From: Fontivita pretiosa
GTDB lineage: Bacteria > Planctomycetota > Phycisphaerae > Tepidisphaerales > Tepidisphaeraceae
Assembly: GCF_050410795.1 (NCBI RefSeq)
Contig: NZ_CP191258.1
Coordinates: forward strand, 2,604,001 to 2,668,000
Direction: 5' to 3'
Length of the DNA stretch: 64,000 bases
Both the position numbers and the translations under genes were made by a program. A model generated the notes under the pieces. It did no database searches and was not told where the DNA came from. It saw nothing but the letters and a program-made list of their open reading frames with translations. Below are positions 1-9,900 of the stretch, in pieces (within the stretch, counting starts at the first letter, position 1; the number at the start of each line of letters is the position of its first letter).

Positions 1-2529
1 CTGACGATCAGCGGTGGCGGGACGTTTCGACTGGGCGGTGCGGGCTCGGCGCGTATCCGCGGGCTGGGCACCTTCATCAATCAGGATAACGCCATTCGCG
101 GCACAGGGACGTTGGGCGAAGGCTTTCTACTTATCGAGAATCATGGCGTGATCGCCGCCACCGCCAACGACGCGGGCGGCGCCGGCACGCTGCTGATCCA
201 TCCCGGTGGCGGCGGCGGGTTGACCAACGCCAACACCCTCCAGGCGCGCGACATGGGCAACCTCGAGCTGCGCGGCACCTATCACAACAGCGGCGGGACC
301 ATCGTCGCCGACGCCGGTGGCGTCGTCCACTTCCGCGCTGCTCAGGTCCTGCAAGGGTCGATCACCGGCAGCGGCGGTGGCCTGATCCGTATCGCTTTCA
401 GCACGCGATGGAGAGGCCCGCTCCAGCATTCGGCTTCGACACAGATCGACAGCACCGAGCTGGTTGTGGACGACGTGATCACCAACACCAGTCACATCAA
501 TGTCGGCGGCGGACAACTGCGCATCGATACGCAGGCGAGCCTGATGGGCGGCGGCTCGATCAGCCTGCTCGGCGGGAGGATCGAACGATGGGGCAACGCG
601 CCGGCGACGCTCATGAACCACAATAACATCTCCGGGCTTGGACAAATCGGCGCCGCGTCCATGAGCATCACCAACGCCTCCAGCGCGACCATGACCGCCC
701 AGGCCTTTACGTTGACGATCGACCCGGGCGATGGATTCACCAATCAAGGCACCCTGATGGCGAATGGCGGGACGCTGGTGCTGCTTGGAGGCACGTTCAA
801 TAACGCCTCGGGCACCATCCATGCTGCCGAGAATTCGGTCGTGCAGCTCAACAGCGCCCGGATCAGCGGCGGGAAACTCACGTCCGCGGGCAATGGCGTC
901 TTTAGCGTGCCGATCGGGTACCAACCGCAACTTCAGGACGTGGACAGCATGGACGCGCGGATCAACGTCAGCAGCGGCAGCGGCGGGCTGCGTCTTCAAG
1001 GCTCCATCCCCGGCGCCGGATCGCTGGTGATACGCGGCTCGCAGCTTTTGATCGGCCCCAGCAGCACGCTCGGCGTAACCACGACGTTGGAGCCGGGATC
1101 GACGATCCGCGCTGACGGCAGCGGATCGTTCTCCGACGGTGCCCGCGGACGCGCGCCCGGCAACCTTCTCATCAACAACGGAACCATCTCCGGCGCCGGG
1201 TCCATCGGCATCAACGCGCTTCAGATCACCAACACCGGAGTGATCCGGGCAGACGGCGGGGGCACGGGACTGGCCAATTCGCTCACGATTGATCCCGGCC
1301 CCGACGGGCTGTTGAACAGCGGCCTCATCGAGGCCACCGGCTTGGGAACCGTCATCCTCACGGGCAACGGGTCGGGCGCCTTTGTGCAATCCGGCTCGGG
1401 GATCATCCGCGCCACCGACGCGACCAGCAACGTGCAACTGTTCAACAATGCTCGCTTCAGCGGCGGACAGCTCGGCGCCGGCGCCGGCACGGTCAGCGCC
1501 GCTTTCGGCACGATCACGCTGGAAAACCTCACCAACAACGCCAGGCTCGTGCAGGTGGGCGTTTCCACGCTGCTGCTGAATGGCGCCGTCGTCAACAACG
1601 GCTCGATCACCACGCCGGTCAACGGCAGGCTGGTCGTCGCCGGCGGCTCGACGGTGGCGGGTGGGTTGGGGCACCTGGCCAACAACGGCTCGATCATTGT
1701 CAGCGGCGGCGGGCAACTCAACGCCAACTTCATCGAAGGCACCGGCCGAACCACCGTCGAAGCGAATGCGACCGTGCGCGCCCAGGCGATCCGCCAGGCC
1801 AACTTGACGATCAACACCGGCGGCCGGGCGGTGCTAAGCCCCGCGTCGGTCGTCAGCCCCCAGGCCACGCGCCTGGGCAGCCTGTCGCTCGCGGCCGGAG
1901 CACAACTGGATCTGAACGACAACAAAGCGATCGTCAACAGTGGGAGCCTGCCGACCATCACCGCGCAGATCAAGAGCGGGCTGGAGAACGGCGGCGCGTT
2001 CGACTGGCAGGGCGACGGCATCGCCTCGACCACCGCTGCCCAGCTCAATGCCGCCGCCGCAAGCTACCTCCATGGCCTGGGCGTGCTGCGAAACGACATG
2101 AGCCAGATAGGCGGAAGCGGGCCGATCTACACGAGCTTCGGCGGGCAGACGCTCGTCGGCAACGAGGTGCTGGTGGGGCTGACGTACTTCGGTGACGCGG
2201 ACCTGTCCGGCACGATCGAAGCCACCGATTACAGCCTGATCGACAACGGATATGTCAACGGCTCGGGCGGCTGGCTCAACGGAGACTTTGACTACTCCGG
2301 CACGATCGACCCGACCGATTACGCGCTGATCGATAACGCTTACGTGAACCAGTCCGGACCGCAGGCGCAGGCGATGATCACCGAGCACACGAAGCTGTTT
2401 GGCGAGCAGTATCTCGCCGCGCTGCGGGCGATCCAGGCAGGCGCGATTCCCGACCCCTCAGCCGTCGCGATGCTGGCGGTCCTGGCATCTCCGCTTCTGG
2501 TCCGGCGCCGACAGGGCCGAGCGGCCTGA
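1..2529 (+). CDS. Secreted dockerin-like, PEP-CTERM-like protein, 5'-truncated by window edge
   Basis: The frame is open from base 1, so the true start lies upstream; 842 codons are visible. Most of the protein is a Gly/Asn/Ser/Thr-rich repetitive beta-structured passenger-type region (recurrent NNG, GSGT and GG.L patterns), as in secreted adhesin or autotransporter-like proteins. Near the C-terminus are two calcium-loop repeats, FGDADLSGTIEATDY (about 2188-2232) and GDFDYSGTIDPTDY (about 2281-2322), of the dockerin type I kind. The protein ends with PDPS, a hydrophobic stretch and RRR, which is a PEP-CTERM-like sorting tail in which PEP is replaced by PDP. The role is probably a surface or exported structural protein. 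The function of the passenger region is not recognised. Confidence 0.75.
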   Translation: MTISGGGTFRLGGAGSARIRGLGTFINQDNAIRGTGTLGEGFLLIENHGVIAATANDAGGAGTLLIHPGGGGGLTNANTLQARDMGNLELRGTYHNSGGTIVADAGGVVHFRAAQVLQGSITGSGGGLIRIAFSTRWRGPLQHSASTQIDSTELVVDDVITNTSHINVGGGQLRIDTQASLMGGGSISLLGGRIERWGNAPATLMNHNNISGLGQIGAASMSITNASSATMTAQAFTLTIDPGDGFTNQGTLMANGGTLVLLGGTFNNASGTIHAAENSVVQLNSARISGGKLTSAGNGVFSVPIGYQPQLQDVDSMDARINVSSGSGGLRLQGSIPGAGSLVIRGSQLLIGPSSTLGVTTTLEPGSTIRADGSGSFSDGARGRAPGNLLINNGTISGAGSIGINALQITNTGVIRADGGGTGLANSLTIDPGPDGLLNSGLIEATGLGTVILTGNGSGAFVQSGSGIIRATDATSNVQLFNNARFSGGQLGAGAGTVSAAFGTITLENLTNNARLVQVGVSTLLLNGAVVNNGSITTPVNGRLVVAGGSTVAGGLGHLANNGSIIVSGGGQLNANFIEGTGRTTVEANATVRAQAIRQANLTINTGGRAVLSPASVVSPQATRLGSLSLAAGAQLDLNDNKAIVNSGSLPTITAQIKSGLENGGAFDWQGDGIASTTAAQLNAAAASYLHGLGVLRNDMSQIGGSGPIYTSFGGQTLVGNEVLVGLTYFGDADLSGTIEATDYSLIDNGYVNGSGGWLNGDFDYSGTIDPTDYALIDNAYVNQSGPQAQAMITEHTKLFGEQYLAALRAIQAGAIPDPSAVAMLAVLASPLLVRRRQGRAA

Positions 2530-2584
2530 TCGGCTCGGGTGTCCGTTGCGGGTCGGCTGTGCGCGTCCGGGGCCGGGTCGGTGA

Positions 2585-2590
2585 TATCAT
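2585..2590 (+). promoter_or_regulatory. Predicted -10 box (TATCAT) of a leaderless transcript
   Basis: TATCAT ends 6 nt before the ATG at 2597, so transcription would begin at or next to the start codon. No Shine-Dalgarno sequence lies between. No convincing -35 box is visible. The same arrangement recurs at several other genes in this window. Confidence 0.4.
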
Positions 2591-2596
2591 GCGCTC

Positions 2597-4138
2597 ATGA
2601 TCAAGTTGCTGATCGAGTCACTGCTCATCACCGTGTTCATGGCATCGGTCTACCACGTCAGCCCGGCGGCCGCGCAACCGGCGCAGAGCAGCTACTTCGT
2701 CATTGAAGTTGTCGACGACGTTACCGGTCGCGGCGTGCCGCTGGTGGAACTGAAGACCACCAACCACATCTGCTACTACACCGACAGCAACGGCATCGTG
2801 GCCTTCAACGAGCCGGGGATGATGGATTGCAGGGTGTGGTTCTATGTCTCCAGCCACGGGTATGAGTTTCCCGCCGATGGCTTCGGGTTTCGCGGGGTGA
2901 CGTTGGAAACCAAACCCGGCGGCAGCGCGACGCTGAAGATCAAGCGGATCAACATCGCCGAGCGGCTGTATCGGGTCACCGGACAGGGAATCTACCGCGA
3001 CAGCGTGCTGGCCGGGCGGAAGGCGCCGATCAGGCAGCCGCTGCTCAACGGCGGGGTGTTCGGACAGGATTCGGTTCTGGCGACGGTGTACCGCGGGCGG
3101 ATCTACTGGTTCTGGGGCGACACCAACCGCGCGTGGTATCCGCTGGGCAACTTCCACACCAGCGGCGCCACATCCTTGCTGCCCGGCAAAGGCGGGCTGG
3201 ATCCGAGCGTCGGCGTGGACCTGGAGTACTTCGTCGATGAGGAAGGATTCTCGAAAAAAATGGCGCCGATGAGCGAGCCGGGGCCGGTCTGGCTCGGGGG
3301 ACTATTGGTCCTGAAAGACAACAGCGGCAACGAGCGGATGCTGGCGCACTTCTCGCGGATGAAGAACCTCGGCGAGCGACTGGAGCGCGGGCTGATGGTC
3401 TACAACGACCAGACCAACACCTTTGAAAAGCTGAAGAACATCGACCTGGACGCCCCGCTGGCGCCGGATGGACATCCATTCACTGTGACCACGGATGCGG
3501 GCCAGCGCTACTTTTACTTCCCGCAGCCGTACCCGAACGTTCGTGTTCTGGCCGACTGGGATCACGTGACGGATGTCTCGACATACGAGGGCTACACGTG
3601 CCTGGAGCAAGGCGCGCGATACGACAAGGATTCGCCGAAGCTCGATCGCGACCAGCAGGGTCGAGTGGTCTTTTCATGGAAGAAGGGCACGCCGCCGCTC
3701 ACGCCCACCCAGCTTGCGGAACTGATCGACTCGGGGAAGCTGCGGCGGGAAGACTGTCCGATGCGACTGACCGACGTGGACACGGGCAAGCCGATCCTGC
3801 TGCACGGCGGCTCGGTCTACTGGAACGAGTTCCGCAAGCGATGGATCATGATCGGGCTGGAAGGCCGCGGCACGTCGATGCTCGGCGAGATCTGGTTCGC
3901 CGATGCGCCCGCTCCGGAAGGCCCCTGGACCAGAGCCAGGAAAATCGTTACCCACGACAGGCAGGACTTCTACAACCCCACGCAACACCCGTTCTTCGAT
4001 CAGCAGGGCGGGCGGTTCATCTATTTCGAAGGAACCTACACCAACAGCTTTTCCGGCAACCCGATCCAGACGCCCCGATACGAGTACAACCAGATCATGT
4101 ACCGGCTTGACCTGGCGGATCCCAGACTGAGCTTCTGA
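2597..4138 (+). CDS. Secreted protein of unknown function, beta-propeller-like
   Basis: 513 residues. A signal peptide is visible: hydrophobic residues 4-20 with an AAA-Q cleavage site near residue 26. Residues 30-115 look like a small carboxypeptidase-regulatory or Ig-like beta domain (VVDDVTGRGVPLVEL). The remainder has repeated W/G/D-rich blocks (GRIYWFWGDTNRAW, GGSVYWNEFRKRWIMI, YFEGTYTNSF) resembling DUF4185 or five-bladed GH43/GH32-type propellers. I cannot assign catalytic residues. The start is the ATG at 2597, 6 nt after a -10-like hexamer. It is convergent with panB, 23 nt away. It may act on extracellular carbohydrate, but this is only an inference from the fold-like pattern. Confidence 0.7.
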   Translation: MIKLLIESLLITVFMASVYHVSPAAAQPAQSSYFVIEVVDDVTGRGVPLVELKTTNHICYYTDSNGIVAFNEPGMMDCRVWFYVSSHGYEFPADGFGFRGVTLETKPGGSATLKIKRINIAERLYRVTGQGIYRDSVLAGRKAPIRQPLLNGGVFGQDSVLATVYRGRIYWFWGDTNRAWYPLGNFHTSGATSLLPGKGGLDPSVGVDLEYFVDEEGFSKKMAPMSEPGPVWLGGLLVLKDNSGNERMLAHFSRMKNLGERLERGLMVYNDQTNTFEKLKNIDLDAPLAPDGHPFTVTTDAGQRYFYFPQPYPNVRVLADWDHVTDVSTYEGYTCLEQGARYDKDSPKLDRDQQGRVVFSWKKGTPPLTPTQLAELIDSGKLRREDCPMRLTDVDTGKPILLHGGSVYWNEFRKRWIMIGLEGRGTSMLGEIWFADAPAPEGPWTRARKIVTHDRQDFYNPTQHPFFDQQGGRFIYFEGTYTNSFSGNPIQTPRYEYNQIMYRLDLADPRLSF

Positions 4139-4161
4139 GCGGCGGCGCTGCGCGCGGGGGA

Positions 4162-5010
4162 TCAGCGATTCAGGAACTGCGCGCGCTCTTCGGGAAGCAT
4201 GCTGTACTGATGCTCGGCGGCGGGATAGCGGCCGGTGCTGACCATTTCGACATAGCTGGCGAAGGCGGCTTTCATGCTCTGGGCCACGTCGCCCAGCACG
4301 GGGGCGAATCGCGGGCGGTGCTCGGAGAGTCCGATCCCGTCATGCGTGACGATGACCGAGCCGTCGCACGCCGGGCCGGCGCCGCAACCGATCACGGGAA
4401 TGCCGCAGTGTTGGACGACGGCGGCGGAGACTTCCGGCGGGACCGCCTCCAGCAGCAGCGCCGCGGCGCCGGCTCGCTCCATCTGCTGGGCCAGCGACAC
4501 GATCGCCCGCGCCTCGGCGGCGGTCCGACCCTGATACTTGTACCCGCCAATCACATGCACCGATTGAGGTCGAAGCCCCAGGTGGGCCATCACCGCCACG
4601 CCGTTGTCCGTCAGCACGCGCACCAGCTCCAGATGTCCGGCCGCCACCTCCAGCTTCACGCAGTCGCAACCGGAGAACTTGACCATGCGACAGACGCTGC
4701 GCACGCCCAGGCGCACATCACCGGCGTAGGAGCCGAAGGGCATGTCGGCCACCACCATCGCCAGCGGCGCCCCGCGTCGGACGGCGGCGGTGATCTCGAT
4801 CATGAACGACAGGGGCACCGGCAGCGTCGTGGGGTATCCGAGAATCACGTTCGCCGCCGAATCTCCCACCAGCAGCATGGGCACGCCGACTTCCTGCATC
4901 AGCCGCGCCGTCGTGTAGTCGTAGCAGGTGAGCATCGGCACTTTTTTGCCGCGGGCTCGCGCGGCGCGAAGGTCGGCCAGCGTGAATTTCCTGGTCAGGG
5001 GTGCGGGCAT
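4162..5010 (-). CDS. panB: 3-methyl-2-oxobutanoate hydroxymethyltransferase (PanB)
   Basis: PanB transfers a hydroxymethyl group from 5,10-methylene-tetrahydrofolate to 2-ketoisovalerate, making ketopantoate for pantothenate and CoA synthesis in the cytoplasm. At 282 residues it is of normal family length. It carries MLTCYDYTTARLMQ, the metal-binding Asp in LLVGDSAANV (about D50) and in MVVADMPFGSY (about D89), then HLGLRPQSV and LLLEAVPPE with the catalytic Glu region. The frame stays open upstream, but the start at 5010 fits the family N-terminus (KFTLADLRAARARGKK). It lies 6 nt after a TACAAT hexamer; an ATG at 5031 is the alternative. No other pantothenate gene is adjacent. Confidence 0.95.
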   Translation of the reverse strand: MPAPLTRKFTLADLRAARARGKKVPMLTCYDYTTARLMQEVGVPMLLVGDSAANVILGYPTTLPVPLSFMIEITAAVRRGAPLAMVVADMPFGSYAGDVRLGVRSVCRMVKFSGCDCVKLEVAAGHLELVRVLTDNGVAVMAHLGLRPQSVHVIGGYKYQGRTAAEARAIVSLAQQMERAGAAALLLEAVPPEVSAAVVQHCGIPVIGCGAGPACDGSVIVTHDGIGLSEHRPRFAPVLGDVAQSMKAAFASYVEMVSTGRYPAAEHQYSMLPEERAQFLNR

Positions 5011-5016
5011 CAGTTC

Positions 5017-5022
5017 ATTGTA
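5017..5022 (-). promoter_or_regulatory. Predicted -10 box (TACAAT) upstream of panB
   Basis: On the minus strand TACAAT is followed by 6 nt and then the panB ATG at 5010, with no Shine-Dalgarno sequence. This suggests a leaderless panB mRNA and supports the start at 5010 over the ATG at 5031, which lies upstream of this box. Confidence 0.4.
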
Positions 5023-5070
5023 TGCAACCATGGGCCAAACGGTGAGCGGTCCCCGCAGCGGCTTTTGCGC

Positions 5071-5095
5071 GTCACGGGCGGGACGCCGGTGACAC
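5071..5095. repeat. Dispersed palindrome, GTGTCAC/GTGAC family, copy a
   Basis: An imperfect inverted repeat with GTCACGGGCG on the left and GCCGGTGACAC on the right. It belongs to a loose family also seen near 13250, 13340, 28600 and 63121-63182. It lies in the 327-nt panB-GNAT spacer, which holds no gene I can support. Confidence 0.5.
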
Positions 5096-5107
5096 GTCCG
5101 AGCCAAT

Positions 5108-5146
5108 TGTGGCATGGCTGTCCCGGCCATGCTGTCCCGGCCATGC
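5108..5146. repeat. 14-bp tandem duplication within a palindrome
   Basis: GCTGTCCCGGCCAT occurs twice in tandem (5117-5130 and 5131-5144). It is preceded by GGCATGGC, so GCATGGC and GGCCATGC can pair. It looks like a relative of the GTGTCAC-type palindromes in the same spacer. The rest of the spacer up to the GNAT gene shows nothing further. Confidence 0.5.
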
Positions 5147-5337
5147 AGGGTGCACTCGAGTTCGATGGTGCGATCTGCGGGTTTCATCGCTCCATGCCGC
5201 CGGGCACGGGCGCGATGCTCGTGATCCAAGATGTCTGTTCCACCGACCGGGATCGCAACCACGCCGTCGTTTTGCGCGCGGCCACGCCTTGGCGCAGCGT
5301 CACGGGTCGGTTTCAATTCGCCTGTGAGGTGCCGCCA

Positions 5338-5811
5338 ATGGCCGACATGCTCGTGAATCTGCTCAAGTTGCCGCCGCTGGAACCGGAGCTTGCCCGAATG
5401 CGTGCTGCCGGCGTGATCATCCGCCGCGCAAGAGCCTACGAGATCGGCCTGGTGCGGAAGTTTGTGGAGAAACATTTCAACGCGCGCTGGGCCGACGAGA
5501 TCAGCGTCGGCTATGCCAACAAACCGGTGACGGTCTACATCGCCACCCGCGACGGGCAGGTGATCGGCTTCGGCGCTTACGAATGCACGGCCCGGGGATT
5601 TTTCGGGCCGACGGGCGTGGCCGAGGCCGAACGCGGCAAGGGCGTCGGCAAGGCGCTGCTGATCGCCTGCCTGCATGGCCTCGAGCAGATGGGCTATGTC
5701 TATGGCATTATCGGCGGGGTGGGACCGGCCGAGTTCTATTCAGCCGCCTGCGGCGCCACGCTCATCCCTGACTCCACCCCCGGCATCTACACGGATCGGC
5801 TCAAGGATTGA
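5338..5811 (+). CDS. GNAT-family N-acetyltransferase
   Basis: 157 residues. It is predicted to transfer an acetyl group from acetyl-CoA to an unknown amine. The core GNAT features are visible: a beta strand QVIGFGAYECTARGFFGPTGV followed by the acetyl-CoA pyrophosphate-binding loop RGKGVGKALLIA (residues 99-110), then YGIIGGVGPAEFYSAACGA. The start is the ATG at 5338, which has a GAGGTG Shine-Dalgarno sequence 6 nt upstream. The frame remains open far upstream, opposite panB, but that part has no homologous character. The substrate cannot be read from the sequence and the neighbours do not help. Confidence 0.85.
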   Translation: MADMLVNLLKLPPLEPELARMRAAGVIIRRARAYEIGLVRKFVEKHFNARWADEISVGYANKPVTVYIATRDGQVIGFGAYECTARGFFGPTGVAEAERGKGVGKALLIACLHGLEQMGYVYGIIGGVGPAEFYSAACGATLIPDSTPGIYTDRLKD

Positions 5812-5848
5812 GGCGCGCAGCGCAAAACCTGAATCACGAAGATCGAGA

Positions 5849-6742
5849 CTACCCGGGGAACTTGGCCCGGATCGAGCGGTAGGCCTCGCGACCATCGGTG
5901 GCGGTGGCGACGTGCCCGTCGGCATAGAGGATGTTGTAAGCAATCTTCCCGCCGCGAGGATCGAGCATTGTGGTGCCCGGGATCGGGCCGGGCATCTTGC
6001 CGTGCCGATACAGATCGACCATCGTCTGATCGCTGCGCCCGGGGGTGTAGGTGCGCTGGTTGTTGAAGTTTTCCTGCGGGGCCACCGCGGGCGGCCAGGG
6101 GCCCGTCGCCGGCGGCGGGTTCGATTCGACCATCCAGAATCGGCTGTCGGCCACCAGGCATTTCTCCGACGCCGGTGCCCAGAGGCGCTGCTTCTGGAAT
6201 GTCGCCGGCGGCTGGTAGTTGCCGCCGAATGCGCGTTCCCCGATCGGCGGAAACCCGTTGACGTATCGGTCTGCGCGAAAAGTCGGATAGGGATTCATCC
6301 CAAACCCGTTCTGCACGCGGTTGATCCCGCCGATGGTGTTGCTGACGTAGCCGTCGAACGAGGGGCAGCCCCAGAGGATCGACCGCCGCGCCTGCGCCGC
6401 CTCGTCGCCCGTCGTGGCGGTCGTGCCGTATTTGGTCCTGGTGACGTACTTGGCCAAAAAGTGCGGCCAATAGGCGTTGGTTCCGGAGAACGGGAACTGA
6501 TCGCCATACAGATTGTACGATCCGCCGTACTGGGCAACGGGAAAGTATCCCTTGTTCTCGCCGGCATAGAGGTTGAACGCGCTGCCGATTTCCCGCAGGG
6601 CGGCGGCGCACTTGACGCGCATCCCCTGCTTACGCGCATTGGTCAAGGCCGGCAGCAGCACGCTGACCAACACCGCAATGATGCCGATGACCACCAGCAG
6701 TTCGACGAGGGTGAACGCTTTGGCAGAGTGCAGGCGACGCAT
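5849..6742 (-). CDS. DUF1559-like prepilin-type protein (type II secretion/pilin N-terminus)
   Basis: 297 residues. The N-terminus MRRLHSAKAFTLVELLVVIG is a class III prepilin leader: prepilin peptidase should cut before the Phe, leaving a hydrophobic helix. Later blocks GCPSFDGYVSN and ILYADGHVATA match the C-terminal DGHV-type motif of the planctomycete DUF1559/H-X9-DG group. A Shine-Dalgarno GAGGAG lies 8 nt before the ATG. It is downstream of the rhamnosidase genes on the same strand but has its own predicted promoter, so it is probably a separate unit. Such proteins occur in many copies in planctomycetes; their role (pseudopilus or surface protein) is not established. Confidence 0.88.
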   Translation of the reverse strand: MRRLHSAKAFTLVELLVVIGIIAVLVSVLLPALTNARKQGMRVKCAAALREIGSAFNLYAGENKGYFPVAQYGGSYNLYGDQFPFSGTNAYWPHFLAKYVTRTKYGTTATTGDEAAQARRSILWGCPSFDGYVSNTIGGINRVQNGFGMNPYPTFRADRYVNGFPPIGERAFGGNYQPPATFQKQRLWAPASEKCLVADSRFWMVESNPPPATGPWPPAVAPQENFNNQRTYTPGRSDQTMVDLYRHGKMPGPIPGTTMLDPRGGKIAYNILYADGHVATATDGREAYRSIRAKFPG

Positions 6743-6827
6743 GGCCGAACTCCTCGCGGGAAGCGGGGAACCTATTCTGTGCAGAGCTGCGAATAACCGA
6801 TCGCTCGGGTGGCGCGATCGTACCGCG

Positions 6828-6856
6828 ATGTTATATAAGAACCCTATAATTGTCCA
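6828..6856 (-). promoter_or_regulatory. Predicted sigma-70-like promoter of the prepilin gene
   Basis: On the minus strand, TGGACA (6851-6856) is separated by 17 nt from TAACAT (6828-6833), inside an unusually AT-rich patch. Initiation near 6821 would give a leader of about 80 nt ending in the Shine-Dalgarno sequence of the gene at 6742. Confidence 0.4.
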
Positions 6857-6908
6857 GAAATTCTTTGAAAATCGCGGCTCGCAGCGTTGCTTTTAGGTGT
6901 GGCGAGCG

Positions 6909-9900
6909 TTACTCGACCAAAAGCCGCACCGGACCCAGCAATCCCGCCTCCTGCAGCGCAGAATCCTCCAGGCGATACGGCGCCGTGGTGCGGGTGATTC
7001 GCTCCTGCGGCGGCAAGGCGCGATCGCCGATCAGCCGGTTGGCCCAGGTGTTGGTCACCTCGATGCGGATCTGTTGCGGGTCGGCGTCGGGCTTGAGCGC
7101 ATCGGTGATCTGTACCCGATACGGCGCGGTCCAAACCACACCGCAGTCGATGCCGTTGACGCTCACACGGGCGACGTTCGCCACTTTGCCAAGGTCCAGC
7201 CACACCCGCCGCACGCGCCCGCTGGAGGCGATCGGCCAGGAAAAACGGTTGTGGTACGTCGCCGTTCCCGAGTAGTGTTTCACGCCCTTCTCCGACCGTG
7301 CCGACCACGATTGCAGTTTCTGAAAGATCACGGGATCCTCCGGGCCGCCACGGGATGGTTCGAACGTCACCCGCCAGGGTCCGGGCACTTCGGCCAGCTC
7401 GCGCGGGTCGCTGAAGTTGGATCCATCCTGACAACTCGTGCGATCGGTGGGTTGCCGCAGAACCACGAAGATCGAGCCGTTGGCCCAGAACCGCAGCGGA
7501 AGGACTGTGCGCCCCGATTCGATCCGCCACTGGCCCGCGGGGCGCGACTCGCCGCTGAGTGGATCCCACAATTCCGGCACGCGCCCGGCCACACGCAGCG
7601 AAACCTCGATCGTCCGCGTCAGCTCCTGCTGATTGCAGATGAAATAGATGTCCAGCCCCGGGGCGGCGCGGTGCGTCCAGGCAATGCCGGATGCAGGCTG
7701 GCCAGTGTCGGGATCCACCGCAATGAAATCGCGCGGCAGCTCCAACTCATCGAACGATTCCTTCTCATAAGCTCCATCCAATACCTCAAGCTCAGTGGCG
7801 ATCTGCTGCACGGCCTGGTCGCCGGCCGGGCAGTCGCTCAGGCTTGGCGATCGCGCCGGGCGCTGTAGCGCGATGACCTTTGCGCCGTGCCTGATCATTT
7901 CGCGCAACTTCGCGGCCAGCGCGGAGCTCATCAGTTGAGCATTCGGCGAGCCTGGCCGAGCCGGTGGCAGCACCAGCAGGCGATAGCTCGCTCCGCCGGG
8001 CAGCTCGATTCGCCCATCGCGCACCTTCGCCAGCCGCAGCAGCGCATCGGGATTGATCGAGTCGTACTTGTAGCCTCGAAGCGCATCGATCCACTGACCC
8101 GGATCAACCATGTTCGCGGAATGAAACACGCCGGCGGGCTGCTCGCGCAGCGGCTGGGCGTCGTTGGCCAGCCGACGCTTCTCACGTGCCACCGCATCGG
8201 CCCCGAGGACGCCCGGCAGCGTGCCTGCAAGCTGTTCGGGCCGCACCGCCCGCCGGGGCAGTTCCTCGCCGCTGAACACCGCCACGTCCACCACCGCCTG
8301 TCCCTGCTGCAGCAGGTACTGACATCTGGCCGCGTACTGCACCATCGCCGTGGCCGCCGGCTCCCACCATGTCTGGTCGCGCTGGAAATACAGCCCCACG
8401 CCGTCCAGCGTCATCCCGGGGCGACGATCCAGCCACGGATTGTGCACGAACACGTGATAGACCAGACGATTGATCCCCAGGCAGTAATGACGGTCGCCCA
8501 GGGCCTTGAGCATCGCCGGATGCTCATCCCAGGCCATTCGCAACTGGGTGAACGCCTCGGCCTGCACGATCGGCTTGCCGTAGAGATGAGCGGCGGAGAC
8601 CGCATCCAAAATGTCATTGGGCTTGTCGTGGGTCGGGCTGCGCAGCCAGAACTCGCCCATGGGCAGGTCCACCGTGGCGAAGTGGCGCATGCCGTCGCCG
8701 CAGAACGTCGGGGCGACGCTCTCGGCGCTGAACTGGCAGCCGTGCCGCCGCGCCTGCTCGGCCATCGGTTCGTAGAAACCATCGATGACCAGCTCCGCGA
8801 TGGTCTGTCGCACGTCGTAGAGGAATCGCTCGGAAACGTCGGCGCTGTCGATCGGCACGCCCGCCATTGCCGGCAGAAACAGCAGCGGGTCATACCCGCG
8901 GCGGCGACGAAACTCGTCGCGAAAAACAGGCGACCAGTTCTGGCTGCCGCACTCCCAGCTATCGACGTGAAAGATTTTCAGCACCCGCCCGGCAAGCTCC
9001 GGGCCGGCCTCGCGAATGGCCTGGCCGAACCAGCGGTCGAACTGAAGCCTGGCGGCGTCGGGGTTGAATTTGTCGCACTCCAGCCCGCGACCCGCCCCGC
9101 CGGTGGCGTTGCGATGCCCGGTGGATGTGTGCCCGATACGCAGGATGGTCCACCGCTGCCCGGGCGGCGCGTCCCACGTCAGTCGGCCGTCCGGGGTCAT
9201 GCGGTCGGTGATGTCGATGATGCGATCGTGCGGCACGCAGTCGGAGTCGGCAACGGCGTGGCTGCTGGTTGGCGGCGCGATGCGCCACGCCGCGCCGCTC
9301 TTGCCCTCGAACTGATGAATGCGCGGCTGGCTGGAAAGCTCGATCCCGCGTACCTCCAGCGCCGGTCGCCACTTTGCTGAATCCAGGTCCTCGGCTCCCG
9401 GCTCTGAGCCGGCCGGATCGTAGACAAATCGAAAGTGCCGCGCGGTGGTCGGCGGGATCGAATGCGTCCAGGGCGCCTCGCCGTCCTGCCACCCGTGGCG
9501 CGGCGGCTCGAGCTGCGTGACAAGCCGGAATTGCTCGCCATCATCGCTGACTTCAACCCGCAGACGATTGGCCTGATACCCCCGCGCTCCGTCAGCGTGA
9601 ATCGTGATCGACCGGCACGTGAACGGCTCATCGAAGCTGTACTGAATCCAGCAGGGCCGGCTGCTGCGAAACTCCCGGCGACTGTCGGGCTGAATCAGAA
9701 AACCGGCAGCGACTCCCGGGCGGCTGGTGGTCAGCTTCGGCTTGACGGTTCGGGTTGAGATGCCGGCGCCGGGCGGAGAAACGAAGGCCAGAACCGCAAT
9801 GTCGCGGTAGTAGCCTTCGTTGGTCGGCGGCTGTTCCAGTACGATCTGCACACGCGCCCCGCCATCGACCTGAGTCTGGCTCCACACCAGCTTCTGCATC

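Noticed and set aside
4210..5337. N-terminal extension of the GNAT gene frame
   Set aside because: It runs antisense through panB and is His/Arg-rich; the GNAT gene has a good Shine-Dalgarno sequence at its own ATG 5338.
5011..5676. N-terminal extension of the panB frame
   Set aside because: The extension has no PanB homology and crosses the GNAT gene; the family N-terminus begins at 5010.
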